A stretch of 64,000 nt of DNA, from assembly GCA_035306605.1 (NCBI GenBank), contig DATGNR010000027.1, one strand, 5' to 3'. Below, piece after piece: positions 17,172-25,484 of the stretch (position 1 is the stretch's first letter; every line of letters begins with the position of its first letter). The position numbers and the translations under genes are program-made. This DNA comes from Xanthomarina sp035306605. GTDB taxonomy: Bacteria > Bacteroidota > Bacteroidia > Flavobacteriales > Flavobacteriaceae. The notes below the pieces were generated by a model. That model searched no databases and was not told the DNA's origin. It was given only the letters and a program-made list of their open reading frames with translations.

Positions 17172-18443
17172 GTGTATTTTAGCAATAAAGATTTAAAATT
17201 GCAACCAATTTATAATTTAGGTATTTACGTAGCTAACATAGCGTTAAAAGCAATCTCTATCTTCAACCACAAAATTAAATTAGGAGTTGAAGGAAGAAAA
17301 AGCACTTTTGACATATTAAAATCTAAGATTTCAGAAACCGACAAAACTTTATGGTTCCATTGCGCATCTTTAGGTGAATATGAACAAGGACTTCCTGTTT
17401 TCAAGGAATTACGAAAAAATTATCCTAACCATAAAATAGTCTTATCTTTCTTTTCTCCTTCTGGATACGAAATCAGAAAAAATACTGAAATCGCCGATAT
17501 AGTTGTATACCTGCCATTAGACACAAAAAAGAATTCGAAAACGTTTTTGGACCTAGTTCATCCTGAATTAACCATATTTATAAAGTATGATATTTGGCCT
17601 AATATTTTAAATGAATTAAAGCAAAGAGGTTTAAAAGCTATTCTAATTTCCGCATTGTTTAGAGAAAATCAGATTTACTTTAAATTTTATGGAAAATTCA
17701 TGAGAAACGCCTTGTTTGCCTTTCAGCATGTTTTCACTCAAGATAAAAATTCAAAAAACTTATTAGAAAAAATTGGTTATTCAGAAGTTAGTGTTTCAGG
17801 AGACACCAGATTTGATCGTGTTTACAGTCAATTAGAACAAGACAATCAGTTAGATTTTATTGAACAATTTAAAGGCAATAAACTTTGCATTGTTGCGGGA
17901 AGCACTTGGCCTGAAGACGAAGCTTTTATAATTCCGTACATAAATTCCTTAGAAACGGACGATGTGAAATTTATAATTGCTCCACACAACATAAAAACTT
18001 CTCAAATTGGAAAATTAAAACAAGGCATTAACAAAAAAACAGTACTCTTTTCTGAGAAAGAAAAAAGTAATATTTCTCACGCTCAAGTCCTCATATTAGA
18101 CACAATTGGATTATTAACTAAGGTTTATAACTATGCAAATCTGGCTTATGTAGGTGGTGCGGTAGGCAAAACAGGTCTCCATAACACGCTTGAACCGGCA
18201 GTTTTTGGTGTTCCAATTATTATAGGTGAACATTTTAATAATTTTCCTGAGGCTAAATTTATGATAAAAAATCAAGGTATGTTTTCGGTTAATTCAAAAG
18301 AAGATCTCGCTCAGACAATTGATAATCTGATACATAGTGAAAATTTAAGAATTTCATCGGGACAAATTAATTTAAATTATATTAAAAATAATCGAGGAGC
18401 TGTAATCCAAATCATGTCTTATTTACGTATATACAATGATTAA
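17172..18443 (+). CDS. waaA: 3-deoxy-D-manno-octulosonate (Kdo) transferase
   Basis: 423 residues from a GTG at 17172; a TTG at 17199 (then QPIYNLGIYVANIAL) gives a more usual N-terminus with the membrane-associated helix first, so the start is uncertain. The enzyme joins Kdo to the lipid A precursor at the inner membrane. GT30 features include WFHCASLGEYEQGLPV, the nucleotide region VAGSTWPEDE and the C-terminal YVGGAVGKTGLHNTLEPAVFGVPIIIG. It is divergent from the sugar aminotransferase, which suits a shared LPS theme. Confidence 0.93.
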   Translation: MYFSNKDLKLQPIYNLGIYVANIALKAISIFNHKIKLGVEGRKSTFDILKSKISETDKTLWFHCASLGEYEQGLPVFKELRKNYPNHKIVLSFFSPSGYEIRKNTEIADIVVYLPLDTKKNSKTFLDLVHPELTIFIKYDIWPNILNELKQRGLKAILISALFRENQIYFKFYGKFMRNALFAFQHVFTQDKNSKNLLEKIGYSEVSVSGDTRFDRVYSQLEQDNQLDFIEQFKGNKLCIVAGSTWPEDEAFIIPYINSLETDDVKFIIAPHNIKTSQIGKLKQGINKKTVLFSEKEKSNISHAQVLILDTIGLLTKVYNYANLAYVGGAVGKTGLHNTLEPAVFGVPIIIGEHFNNFPEAKFMIKNQGMFSVNSKEDLAQTIDNLIHSENLRISSGQINLNYIKNNRGAVIQIMSYLRIYND

Positions 18444-18551
18444 TTTACGACCGAAATAATTTATGTTAAAAATTGTTAACAAAATTTGTTAAAGTTATTA
18501 AATAAGTTATTAAATTCGTACCATTAATTTTTAACACTAAAACTATAACTA

Positions 18552-18902
18552 ATGAACAAATTATTTTTAAGTACAGTACTATTATTATGTCTAAGTTTAA
18601 CATTCACTTCTTGTAGAGATACAAAAGAAGAAAATGCTGCTGATGCAATTGAAAACGCTGCTGAAGCTGCTGAAGAAACTGCTGCTGATGCTGCTGACAC
18701 TGTTGGTGATGCAATGGAAGAAGCTGGAGACGCTATCGAAGATGCAGTTGATGCAACTGGTAATGTAATCGAAAATGCTGCTGACGCAACAGGTGAAGCT
18801 ATTGACAATGCTGCTGACGCAACAGGTAAAGCTGCTCAAGATGCTGCTAATGCAACAGAAAAAGCTGCTAAAGATGCTGCTGATGCAGTAAAAGGTAAAT
18901 AA
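18552..18902 (+). CDS. Ala/Asp-rich repetitive lipoprotein
   Basis: 116 residues. A lipoprotein signal peptide ends at Cys21 (LTFTSC). After it the protein is almost wholly Ala, Asp, Glu, Asn, Gly and Lys in degenerate 11-residue units of the type AADATGxAIDN, with no aromatic residues. This pattern favours a long amphipathic helix, as in LEA-like or apolipoprotein-like proteins. The charge changes along the chain, acidic first (EENAADAIENAAEAAEE) and lysine-containing at the end (KAAKDAADAVKGK). The gene has its own promoter region (TTG-N22-TAAATTCG upstream) and a strong terminator. Function is unknown; an envelope spacer or desiccation/osmotic protectant is a guess. Confidence 0.8.
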   Translation: MNKLFLSTVLLLCLSLTFTSCRDTKEENAADAIENAAEAAEETAADAADTVGDAMEEAGDAIEDAVDATGNVIENAADATGEAIDNAADATGKAAQDAANATEKAAKDAADAVKGK

Positions 18903-18929
18903 TTACAACTTACTTTCTTAAAACATAAA

Positions 18930-18961
18930 GACTCTCAACAACTTGAGGGTCTTTTTTTTTA
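18930..18961 (+). terminator. Intrinsic terminator of the repetitive lipoprotein gene
   Basis: GACTCTCAA and TTGAGGGTC (18930-18938 with 18943-18951, one G-U pair) around CAAC, followed by ten T residues. Confidence 0.88.
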
Positions 18962-19337
18962 TTTAAAAAATCATATATCAATTTCTTTAACTGGTGAAGA
19001 TTTGTTAATAAACAAACCGTGACTTTAGATATTATACTATTGAAAAAACCAATAAAAATTCTGAAATTGAAAATACTGATTAAGAAAACATCCTAAAAAC
19101 TTTTCTCAAACCTATCATTTACAAAAAAACATTGCACTTCACCAATTAGTCAACCTACATTTGAAAACACCTAAATAGCATTTGCCAGTCTTACTTTTTC
19201 ATAAAGAAACCTACTTTGAACACTTTTTAACCCCATCTGAAACAAAAATATAAGCAAAAATCAAAAACACCCTTACTTATTATCCATAGCTGTTAGTAAC
19301 TCCAAAAAACTGTTTTTCAGCGGCTGTCTTTATTTTT
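18962..19337. other. Non-coding gap before the stress island
   Basis: About 376 bp, very AT-rich, between the lipoprotein terminator and the convergent 139-codon gene. The only structure I see is a short inverted repeat TTTGTT-AAT-AACAAA near 19009. No gene or promoter is supported. Confidence 0.4.
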
Positions 19338-19757
19338 CTAATCAGTTTTAATAACGCCTTTCAAATAGTTATACATCTCTGTTTTTAACAAATAACTTTC
19401 GATAATAAAATCGTAAATATTTTTTTCAAGGTTATTTTGAGCACTAATAAAATAATTATCACAAGCCAACTCGTCGCATTCTATTTTTTGGGTTATTTGG
19501 CTGGCCTGAAAATTTGCTTCAGTAATTAACATATCACATTTATTGAAAGCTTTTAAAATTTCCTTTTTAAATCGTTCAAGATTTTCAAAAAGATCCCTCA
19601 TGTTTTCCTTGTATATAGAGGTATTCACCAAGAAATTCAAAAAGTCTAAATCTTCTTTTAAAAACTGAAGATTAGCCCGAAACCGCTGCATATTATATTG
19701 CAGTTCCGCAATTGTTTTTTCGTTATTAAAGCTCTTATATTCTTGACTTGTTTTCAT
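19338..19757 (-). CDS. Helical protein of unknown function (stress-island operon)
   Basis: 139 residues, no signal peptide or membrane helix. The sequence is Glu/Lys/Leu-rich and predicted to be nearly all helical, with coiled-coil-like stretches (AELQYNMQRFRANLQFLKEDLDF). I do not recognise a family. It is the last gene of a leftward operon, 18 nt after the beta-CASP hydrolase, whose other members are an ATP-cone nuclease and two universal stress proteins, so a stress role is inferred only from position. Confidence 0.65.
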   Translation of the reverse strand: MKTSQEYKSFNNEKTIAELQYNMQRFRANLQFLKEDLDFLNFLVNTSIYKENMRDLFENLERFKKEILKAFNKCDMLITEANFQASQITQKIECDELACDNYFISAQNNLEKNIYDFIIESYLLKTEMYNYLKGVIKTD

Positions 19758-19775
19758 AAAAAAATTCTTAATAAA

Positions 19776-21149
19776 TTATAGTACAATTGTTACGGTGTCT
19801 TGAAGCTTTGGAATACTAGCTTCCCAATTATATTTATCTTTAATTTTAACCCTAAATGCATCTAAGGCCATAGGTTCTCCATGGATTAAATAAATCTTTT
19901 CTGGAATATTTTTAATATTTCCCATCCAATCTATAAGTCCTTCTTGATCGGCATGAGCCGATAGGCTTTCCATATGCTTAACGGTTGCTTTTACTGGATA
20001 ATATTTTCCAAAAAATTTGATTTCATGAACACCTTCTAACAGCTGTCTTCCTCTTGTTCCTTCCGCTTGAAACCCCACTATTAAAACAGTTGTTGATGGT
20101 TCATCTATAAGTTGTTGTAAATAAGTCAAAACTCTTCCTCCTGTTACCATTCCGCTTCCCGCAATAACTATTTTTGCTCGTTTATCATCAATGGTTTCCC
20201 AGGTTTCTTTATAGGATTGAATTATATTAAAATGGCTACACATAGCGTTATATTCTTCTTTTGAAAGCTTGTGCCACTCTGGAAAATGATTAAACACATC
20301 CAGAACATTATTTCCCATTGGACTATCTACAAAAATTGGGATGTTTGGGATTTTGTTTTTTTTATATAATTTCCAAAGAATATACATTAATGCCTGAAGC
20401 CTCTCTACAGCAAAACTCGGGATAATTAGGTTGCCTTTTTTATGGATTGTATCTGTAATTATTTCTGACAATATTCCATCTACATCTTCTTTTGGGTGGA
20501 GTTTATTTCCATATGTACTTTCAATAAATAAAACATCTGCCCACTCTGGTTTTTTAGGTTTATCCAATAAATAATCTTTGATTCTACCAATATCTCCCGA
20601 AAACACAAAACGTTTTCCATGAATATCTAATTCGATAAATGTGGCCCCAATAATATGCCCGTTGTATTGAAATCTATACAATATGTTTTCTGTTAATTCA
20701 ATCCATTTATCTTCTTGTTCCATTTGGAACATATCTATGGTTTTTTCAGCTTCGCTAGTAGTGTAAAAAGGTAATGCAGGAGCATGTTTACTATACTTTT
20801 CTTCATTGGCTTTTTTAGCTTCTTCCTCATGAATTCTAGCGCTATCCTTCAAAATAATTTCAGCAATAGCTAAGGTTGGGGCTGTTCCAATTATTTTACC
20901 ATGAAACCCTTGTTTAACAAGTCTAGGTAAATAACCTACATGATCTAAATGTCCATGTGTTAGCAAAACCAAATCTATATCCTCAACATCAACAGATAAA
21001 TCTTCCCAATTCAACTCTCTTAATTCTTTAAGACCTTGAAACATGCCGCAATCTATCATTATATTTTTCTCGGGTGTCTCTAAAAGGTATTTAGAACCTG
21101 TTACAACACCGGCTGCTCCTAAAAAATGAATTTTAACTACGTTTTTCAT
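19776..21149 (-). CDS. Beta-CASP metallo-beta-lactamase-fold hydrolase (RNA-processing type)
   Basis: 457 residues. The metal-binding HxHxDH lies at 65-70 (THGHLDHVGYLPRL), the later metal ligands in VFSGDIGR, and beta-CASP motifs in SFAVERLQAL, AGSGMVTGGRVLTYL and SLSAHADQEGLIDW. This is the COG1236 (CPSF/YSH1-like) group with an RMMBL C-terminus, so RNA cleavage is expected. It is distinct from RNase J. It begins 3 nt after the ATP-cone nuclease gene, so the two are translationally linked. In other bacteria this family commonly sits with universal stress proteins in oxygen- or stress-responsive operons. Confidence 0.88.
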   Translation of the reverse strand: MKNVVKIHFLGAAGVVTGSKYLLETPEKNIMIDCGMFQGLKELRELNWEDLSVDVEDIDLVLLTHGHLDHVGYLPRLVKQGFHGKIIGTAPTLAIAEIILKDSARIHEEEAKKANEEKYSKHAPALPFYTTSEAEKTIDMFQMEQEDKWIELTENILYRFQYNGHIIGATFIELDIHGKRFVFSGDIGRIKDYLLDKPKKPEWADVLFIESTYGNKLHPKEDVDGILSEIITDTIHKKGNLIIPSFAVERLQALMYILWKLYKKNKIPNIPIFVDSPMGNNVLDVFNHFPEWHKLSKEEYNAMCSHFNIIQSYKETWETIDDKRAKIVIAGSGMVTGGRVLTYLQQLIDEPSTTVLIVGFQAEGTRGRQLLEGVHEIKFFGKYYPVKATVKHMESLSAHADQEGLIDWMGNIKNIPEKIYLIHGEPMALDAFRVKIKDKYNWEASIPKLQDTVTIVL

Positions 21150-21152
21150 GGG

Positions 21153-21995
21153 TTAACTATTACAAAGTTCTTTTATCTCTTTTAGAATTTTCTCTTTTCT
21201 AACTTCAGAAATACCCAAGTGATCTAAGAAAAAAGAATCTCCAATTAAATCTCTACATAAAACTAAATCTCTACTTAATAAAAACTGTTTTTCTCTTTTA
21301 GTCAATAAGTTTGAAACCGTAATTGGATACAAACCTAATCTAACTATCTTATCCTTTAATCCATCTTCTTTTGGATAATCCCAACTCAACAGTTTTAATC
21401 CTATACATTTTCCATATTGCAACGCATCATCGGTAAAACGAGTATTAGTTACTACATAACCTTCGTTTAGTTTTGTTTTATGCGACTTGGTATCCCAATG
21501 AGTTTTAACATCATTAAACCTAGAAGCTATGTAAAGTGGCACTTTTACGTTGCAATTCCTACCTTCTTCACTATGAAACTTACATTCAACCATAGTCATT
21601 TCATCGTTTTTGGTAGCAACTACATCTATTTCATGAGGCACACAAGAGCCTTGTAATATTTTACCAACCTGTACTTTATATCCTGAATATTTAAACACAG
21701 CGGCTATAAAATTTTCAAACGGAAAACCAGTTGGCCCAAGTTCATAAATGGCTTTTTTTAATTTGTATTTAGAAGCATAACAACTACTCTTCTTTTTTAA
21801 CAAAGCAAAAGCTCTATTATAAATTTCCTTTGTTGAAATGCCTTGATATAATTCGTCTCGAACCTTATTGATTATCTGGTCTACCAATTCTTTGTCTGCT
21901 CCTGAATGACTTAAAGAACCACGTAATTTTTCGATCGAAAATCTCACTTTTTCTCCTGAAGATTTAATAATTTCTATGTTAGGATCCATATTCAT
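21153..21995 (-). CDS. ATP-cone plus Mrr-type nuclease protein
   Basis: 280 residues in three parts. Residues 7-88 form an ATP-cone, the nucleotide-sensing domain best known from ribonucleotide reductase (IEIIKSSGEKVRFSIEKL). Residues about 92-205 form a restriction-endonuclease-like (Mrr_cat) domain with Asp124 (PHEIDVVA) and Glu137/Lys139 (VECKFH), the complete PD-(D/E)xK triad. Residues about 215-278 form a helical end possibly binding DNA. No methylase is nearby, so a classic restriction system is unlikely. The position between universal stress proteins and an RNA hydrolase suggests a nucleotide-gated nuclease in stress. The ATG at 21989 (third codon) is an alternative start. Confidence 0.82.
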   Translation of the reverse strand: MNMDPNIEIIKSSGEKVRFSIEKLRGSLSHSGADKELVDQIINKVRDELYQGISTKEIYNRAFALLKKKSSCYASKYKLKKAIYELGPTGFPFENFIAAVFKYSGYKVQVGKILQGSCVPHEIDVVATKNDEMTMVECKFHSEEGRNCNVKVPLYIASRFNDVKTHWDTKSHKTKLNEGYVVTNTRFTDDALQYGKCIGLKLLSWDYPKEDGLKDKIVRLGLYPITVSNLLTKREKQFLLSRDLVLCRDLIGDSFFLDHLGISEVRKEKILKEIKELCNS

Positions 21996-22043
21996 GAAGT
22001 TAAAGCTAATCAGAAAAGTTAAGAATTCCCGATTTTTGTTTAG

Positions 22044-22892
22044 TTACTTTTTTGTTTTTGAAGGAATTACCAAAAATGGAATATTCAAATGAAATCCAAT
22101 CTGACTAATAGTGGATTTAAAAAATAAATTTTCAAAAAATGAATGTTTGTTATTAATCATTATTAACAAATCGGTTGGTGTTGTCGTTTGGAAGTCGCTT
22201 ATTGCTTGAGTTACTTCTTGACTTTTAACACTAAAAAACTCGTGTTTTAAGTCTTTAAATTTCGTGAACAAGGTAACTTTATTCTTTTTTTGGTCTGAAG
22301 TCAACTCCCTACCATAAGACACATTTAAAACATTAATCTTAGCTTCATTGTATTTAGATATTTCAACAAGCGGTTTTATCTGGTTATCATCATAATCGAT
22401 TTCGTAGTCTGTTGGAAATAAGATATGACTTGGAGTTTGATAATTAAAACCATCAGGAACGGCTAATACAGGACATTTTGCTTGTTTAAAAACATGAACC
22501 GTATTCGAGCCAAACAATACTTCTTTTGCTCCTGTAGCCCCTTTAGTCCCCATAATAACATAATCTATTTGGTGTTCTTTTACTTGATCTGCCACTTCTA
22601 AAGTAAGTGTATTAAAAACCACTTGACTTATAAAAGTATGATTTGGATTACTAAACTCCTCTATCATTCTCTGTTCAAGCTTCTTCATAGATATTATAGC
22701 TTGTTGTTTTACAACATCTTCCAAACCTATTTGTGAAGGACTTAACATAACGTATTCAACGTGATATACAATGGGAGTGTAAGTATTCAACAAATGAAAA
22801 GTACACACTTCATCTTTAAACAATTGGAGTGCGTAAGAAATAGCATTCCATGAGTTTTCTGAAAAATCTGTTGGCAGGAGTATTTGTTTCAT
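22044..22892 (-). CDS. Universal stress protein, tandem UspA domains
   Basis: 282 residues made of two UspA folds. The first has the ATP-binding pattern GTKGATGAKEVLFGSNTVHVF near 138-158 and CPVLAVPD. The second half lacks a clear glycine motif and is likely structural. Starts MKQILLPTDFSENSWNAI, the flavobacterial Usp signature. It lies 51 nt after the next Usp gene and is followed within 50 nt by the ATP-cone nuclease, in one leftward operon. Confidence 0.92.
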   Translation of the reverse strand: MKQILLPTDFSENSWNAISYALQLFKDEVCTFHLLNTYTPIVYHVEYVMLSPSQIGLEDVVKQQAIISMKKLEQRMIEEFSNPNHTFISQVVFNTLTLEVADQVKEHQIDYVIMGTKGATGAKEVLFGSNTVHVFKQAKCPVLAVPDGFNYQTPSHILFPTDYEIDYDDNQIKPLVEISKYNEAKINVLNVSYGRELTSDQKKNKVTLFTKFKDLKHEFFSVKSQEVTQAISDFQTTTPTDLLIMINNKHSFFENLFFKSTISQIGFHLNIPFLVIPSKTKK

Positions 22893-22943
22893 AGTTTGAA
22901 TGTTTAAATATTTTCATTTTGCATAGATATTACTATATACCTA

Positions 22944-23792
22944 TTACACACGCTTTATATTTTGCAAAGCCAAAAACGGGATATCCAGATTTAAACTAAG
23001 TTTTGAAATGGTAGACGGGTACAAAATATCTTCTAGGAAGGAATGCCTAGAATTCACCATAACCAACATATCTACCTTTTCCGATTTTATGTAATTATTA
23101 ATAGTTTCTAATATATTTGATTCGTTTTTTACAACTAATTCTATTTGATTTTTACAAACGGTTTCTTTTAAAAAAGCTAAATTATCTTCTTGGCGTAACG
23201 ATAGTTTTTCACTTCTAGAAACGTACAGTAAATCTATAACAGCTCTGTATGGAGAAGCTAAATCGCATAAAAACTTTAATTCGCGACGTTTATATGGAAT
23301 CATAAAATTGGTTGGAAAAAGAATATGTTTGGGTTGAGTGTAGGTATAATTTTCTGGTATGGCCAGTACAGGACACTGCACATATTTTAATACTTGTAAG
23401 GTATGACTTCCGAAAGTTATCTTCTTATCATTTGTTTCGCCTCGAGTTCCCATTACAATAACATCTATATTTTCTTTATCAACCACCTCATCAGCACCAT
23501 CAACCAAAAGACTCTTTGAAGAAACTATGTGAAACGTATGTCTAGGATTGGGAGATATTTCTAGAATTTGTTGAAGGATTTTATCTAAATTTTCCAAAGA
23601 CTTTTTTTCAATCTTTTTTGTAACAACTTCTAACTCTTCACGTGTGATTACATCATTAGTTGCATAAATTTCTTCTTGATAAGTGTGTAAAATATAAAAT
23701 TGACTAACCTCATACTTAAAAAGCGATAAGGCATATTTTATAGCATTCATGGAATTGACTGAAAAGTCCGTAGGTATCAAAATTTTTCTCAT
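22944..23792 (-). CDS. Universal stress protein, tandem UspA domains (operon leader)
   Basis: 282 residues, two UspA folds, a paralogue of the proteins at 22044 and 24560. The nucleotide motif is GTRGETNDKKITFGSHTLQVL. The second half is divergent. It is first in the leftward operon usp-usp-ATP-cone nuclease-hydrolase-helical protein. A palindrome TGATATATATCA at 23848-23859, 56 bp upstream of the ATG, matches the motif seen elsewhere in the island and is a likely binding site of the local Crp/Fnr-type regulator. Confidence 0.92.
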   Translation of the reverse strand: MRKILIPTDFSVNSMNAIKYALSLFKYEVSQFYILHTYQEEIYATNDVITREELEVVTKKIEKKSLENLDKILQQILEISPNPRHTFHIVSSKSLLVDGADEVVDKENIDVIVMGTRGETNDKKITFGSHTLQVLKYVQCPVLAIPENYTYTQPKHILFPTNFMIPYKRRELKFLCDLASPYRAVIDLLYVSRSEKLSLRQEDNLAFLKETVCKNQIELVVKNESNILETINNYIKSEKVDMLVMVNSRHSFLEDILYPSTISKLSLNLDIPFLALQNIKRV

Positions 23793-24116
23793 AGTAAAAG
23801 TTTTAAGCTCGTCTTATAAACTTAAAGTTTTACCAATCCTTAAACTATGATATATATCAGACAAACAGACTTTTAAGAAAAAAAAATGGGAACTTGTATT
23901 AATTCTAATTTAATTAAGATTCCTGAATTTCAATTAACCTCTATTATAAATTTTAATCTCATTTTTATACTTAAAAAAACACTAGACCTTTTAATTTTAG
24001 TAATTTATAACGACACAAACGACTTCTTGAAAACCTCAACTATATTAAAAAACCAATACAATTTTTGGCTGTTTCAATCATGACATTATTTGGTTAAATC
24101 TGAAGTTTTACTCGCT
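23793..24116. other. Intergenic region between usp operons
   Basis: 324 bp. The 12-bp palindrome at 23848-23859 is the only clear signal. A rightward open frame at 23886-24083 has no family match and its composition is that of non-coding DNA. Confidence 0.4.
23848..23859. promoter_or_regulatory. Crp/Fnr-type palindrome upstream of the usp operon
   Basis: TGATATATATCA, an exact TGAT-N4-ATCA palindrome, 56 bp before the usp start at 23792. The minus-strand context CTGATATATATCATA resembles the sites at 31780 and 33281. Confidence 0.55.
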
Positions 24117-24503
24117 TTAATATGGCACAATATTGTAAGCTATGTTCAATAAGAAAACTCCAATTAGAAACAGTAACATATAAATTACCTGAACAAACTT
24201 CACGTTTATATAATTAATTCTTTTAACTGTTTGTTTTGGAAAAGTGAACAAGGCTAAGCCTATAAATAAGGCAAACCAACCTATTAGAGTGATAATTAAT
24301 GTCCAATTAGGCTCCCAAATATTATGAACCAAGATATTGAGCAAACCAACAATAATAGCAATGAATGAAGTAACTATTAAAAACTTCTCGTCTCGTAAAA
24401 ACGAAAATATTTCTTTAATACGCTTGGGATAAAAACTTAATATGACAAAAAACACAAGTAAATACCAACCCCAAAATTTAGCTAAGAAAATAGACATGTC
24501 CAT
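24117..24503 (-). CDS. Four-helix inner-membrane protein of unknown function
   Basis: 128 residues with four predicted membrane helices (about 8-25, 41-61, 66-86 and 103-124) and short loops; several Trp and a basic loop FPKQTVKRI. No catalytic motif. I do not recognise a named family, although small membrane proteins of this kind accompany stress genes in flavobacteria. It follows the third usp gene by 56 nt in the same direction and is probably cotranscribed with it. The ATG at 24497 (third codon) is an alternative start. Confidence 0.7.
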   Translation of the reverse strand: MDMSIFLAKFWGWYLLVFFVILSFYPKRIKEIFSFLRDEKFLIVTSFIAIIVGLLNILVHNIWEPNWTLIITLIGWFALFIGLALFTFPKQTVKRINYINVKFVQVIYMLLFLIGVFLLNIAYNIVPY

Positions 24504-24559
24504 AAGTTATTTGTTTTTAGATTAATCAATGGTTTATATAAAACCATATTTAGCCACTG

Positions 24560-25402
24560 CTAATTATGCAAGACTAAAAACGGAATATTTATATGATAGC
24601 TGATTTCCTCAACTTTTGAATGAAATAAAATCTGCTGAAAATAATTCAGATTCTTAGCTACCATGGTAATCATATCTACATCTCTACTTTCAACAAACCC
24701 CTGAACAGCCGCTTCAACATCCTTATTGATTAAAAATTGAAAACTATGAGGTTGTTCTTGAAAATAATTTTTTAAGAATTCTTTATTTTTTATTTGATCG
24801 CTATTTAATTCGGCTGTTTTTCTACTAATATGAACCACACTAAGAGTGGCACTGTTTTTTTGAAGAATCTGCAATATATAATCTAAAGTATTTAGATTGT
24901 ATTCCATGGCGAAGTCTGTTGGAAAGGCCAACTCTTTAATTTTTTTATATCTAGCATTTTCCGGAACTATCAAGGTAGTGCAAGCTACTTTAGTGATTAT
25001 ATCACCCGTATTGCTGCCAATAATAGTTGTTTTAAGACCTGAAGCCCCTTTAGTACCCAATACAATTAGTTCAATGTTTTTATTTTTAACCTGATCGCGA
25101 ATAGACTGTACTAAAAAGTTCTGATCTGCAATAGTGAAAAACTGATGTTTTAGGCTTGAAGGAATTTCCTTGAAAATCCTTTCTTTAAATTGATGTAATT
25201 GGGTTTTAGCCGATTTGGTATATACATTTTCCACCACATCCTGAGTAGGCAAATAAGGCACTTCGTTTAGAAGTAGATGGCTTAATCTGTTAACGTGAAG
25301 TAGAAAAAAATTACAAGTAGTTTCCTCGTGAAAATCTATAGCATATTTAATAGCATTCCACGAGTTTTCAGAAAAATCTGTTGGCAATAATACATTTTTC
25401 AT
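24560..25402 (-). CDS. Universal stress protein, tandem UspA domains
   Basis: 280 residues. Same plan as the two Usp proteins downstream, with the nucleotide motif GTKGASGLKTTIIGSNTGDII and LIVPE; the C-terminal half keeps only the fold. Its promoter is the clearest of the island: TTG-N18-TACATTTG on the minus strand (25422-25450) with the palindrome TGATATCCATCA (25453-25464) immediately upstream, close to -41. This arrangement fits direct activation by a Crp/Fnr-type protein. Confidence 0.92.
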   Translation of the reverse strand: MKNVLLPTDFSENSWNAIKYAIDFHEETTCNFFLLHVNRLSHLLLNEVPYLPTQDVVENVYTKSAKTQLHQFKERIFKEIPSSLKHQFFTIADQNFLVQSIRDQVKNKNIELIVLGTKGASGLKTTIIGSNTGDIITKVACTTLIVPENARYKKIKELAFPTDFAMEYNLNTLDYILQILQKNSATLSVVHISRKTAELNSDQIKNKEFLKNYFQEQPHSFQFLINKDVEAAVQGFVESRDVDMITMVAKNLNYFQQILFHSKVEEISYHINIPFLVLHN

Positions 25403-25421
25403 TTCACTGTAACTTAAAACT

Positions 25422-25450
25422 CAAATGTAAGTCGAGGAAGTTCAAAACAA
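25422..25450 (-). promoter_or_regulatory. Promoter of the third usp gene
   Basis: On the minus strand TTG (25448-25450), 18 bp, TACATTTG (25422-25429). Exact -7 match with consensus spacing. The transcription start would fall near 25418, leaving a leader of about 16 nt. Confidence 0.6.
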
Positions 25451-25452
25451 AA

Positions 25453-25464
25453 TGATATCCATCA
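25453..25464. promoter_or_regulatory. Crp/Fnr-type palindrome upstream of usp
   Basis: TGATATCCATCA, an exact TGAT-N4-ATCA site centred 33 bp upstream of the centre of TACATTTG, i.e. near -41. Eleven of 12 bases match the site between the kinase and TerB genes (29141). Confidence 0.65.
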
Positions 25465-25484
25465 TATTGCCAATAAGACGATGC

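Noticed and set aside
18524..18839. Leftward Ser/Ala-rich open frames over the lipoprotein gene
   Set aside because: They mirror the GC-richer repeat codons of the lipoprotein on the other strand; no stops arise because of codon bias.
18620..18900. Possible tandem-repeat or CRISPR-like array
   Set aside because: The repeats are codon-level echoes of Ala/Asp units, without constant spacing or unique spacers.
21153..21995. Classic restriction-modification system
   Set aside because: No methyltransferase or specificity gene lies nearby, and the operon partners are stress genes.
23886..24083. 65-codon rightward frame
   Set aside because: No family, Asn/Leu/Ile composition of AT-rich non-coding DNA, no start context.
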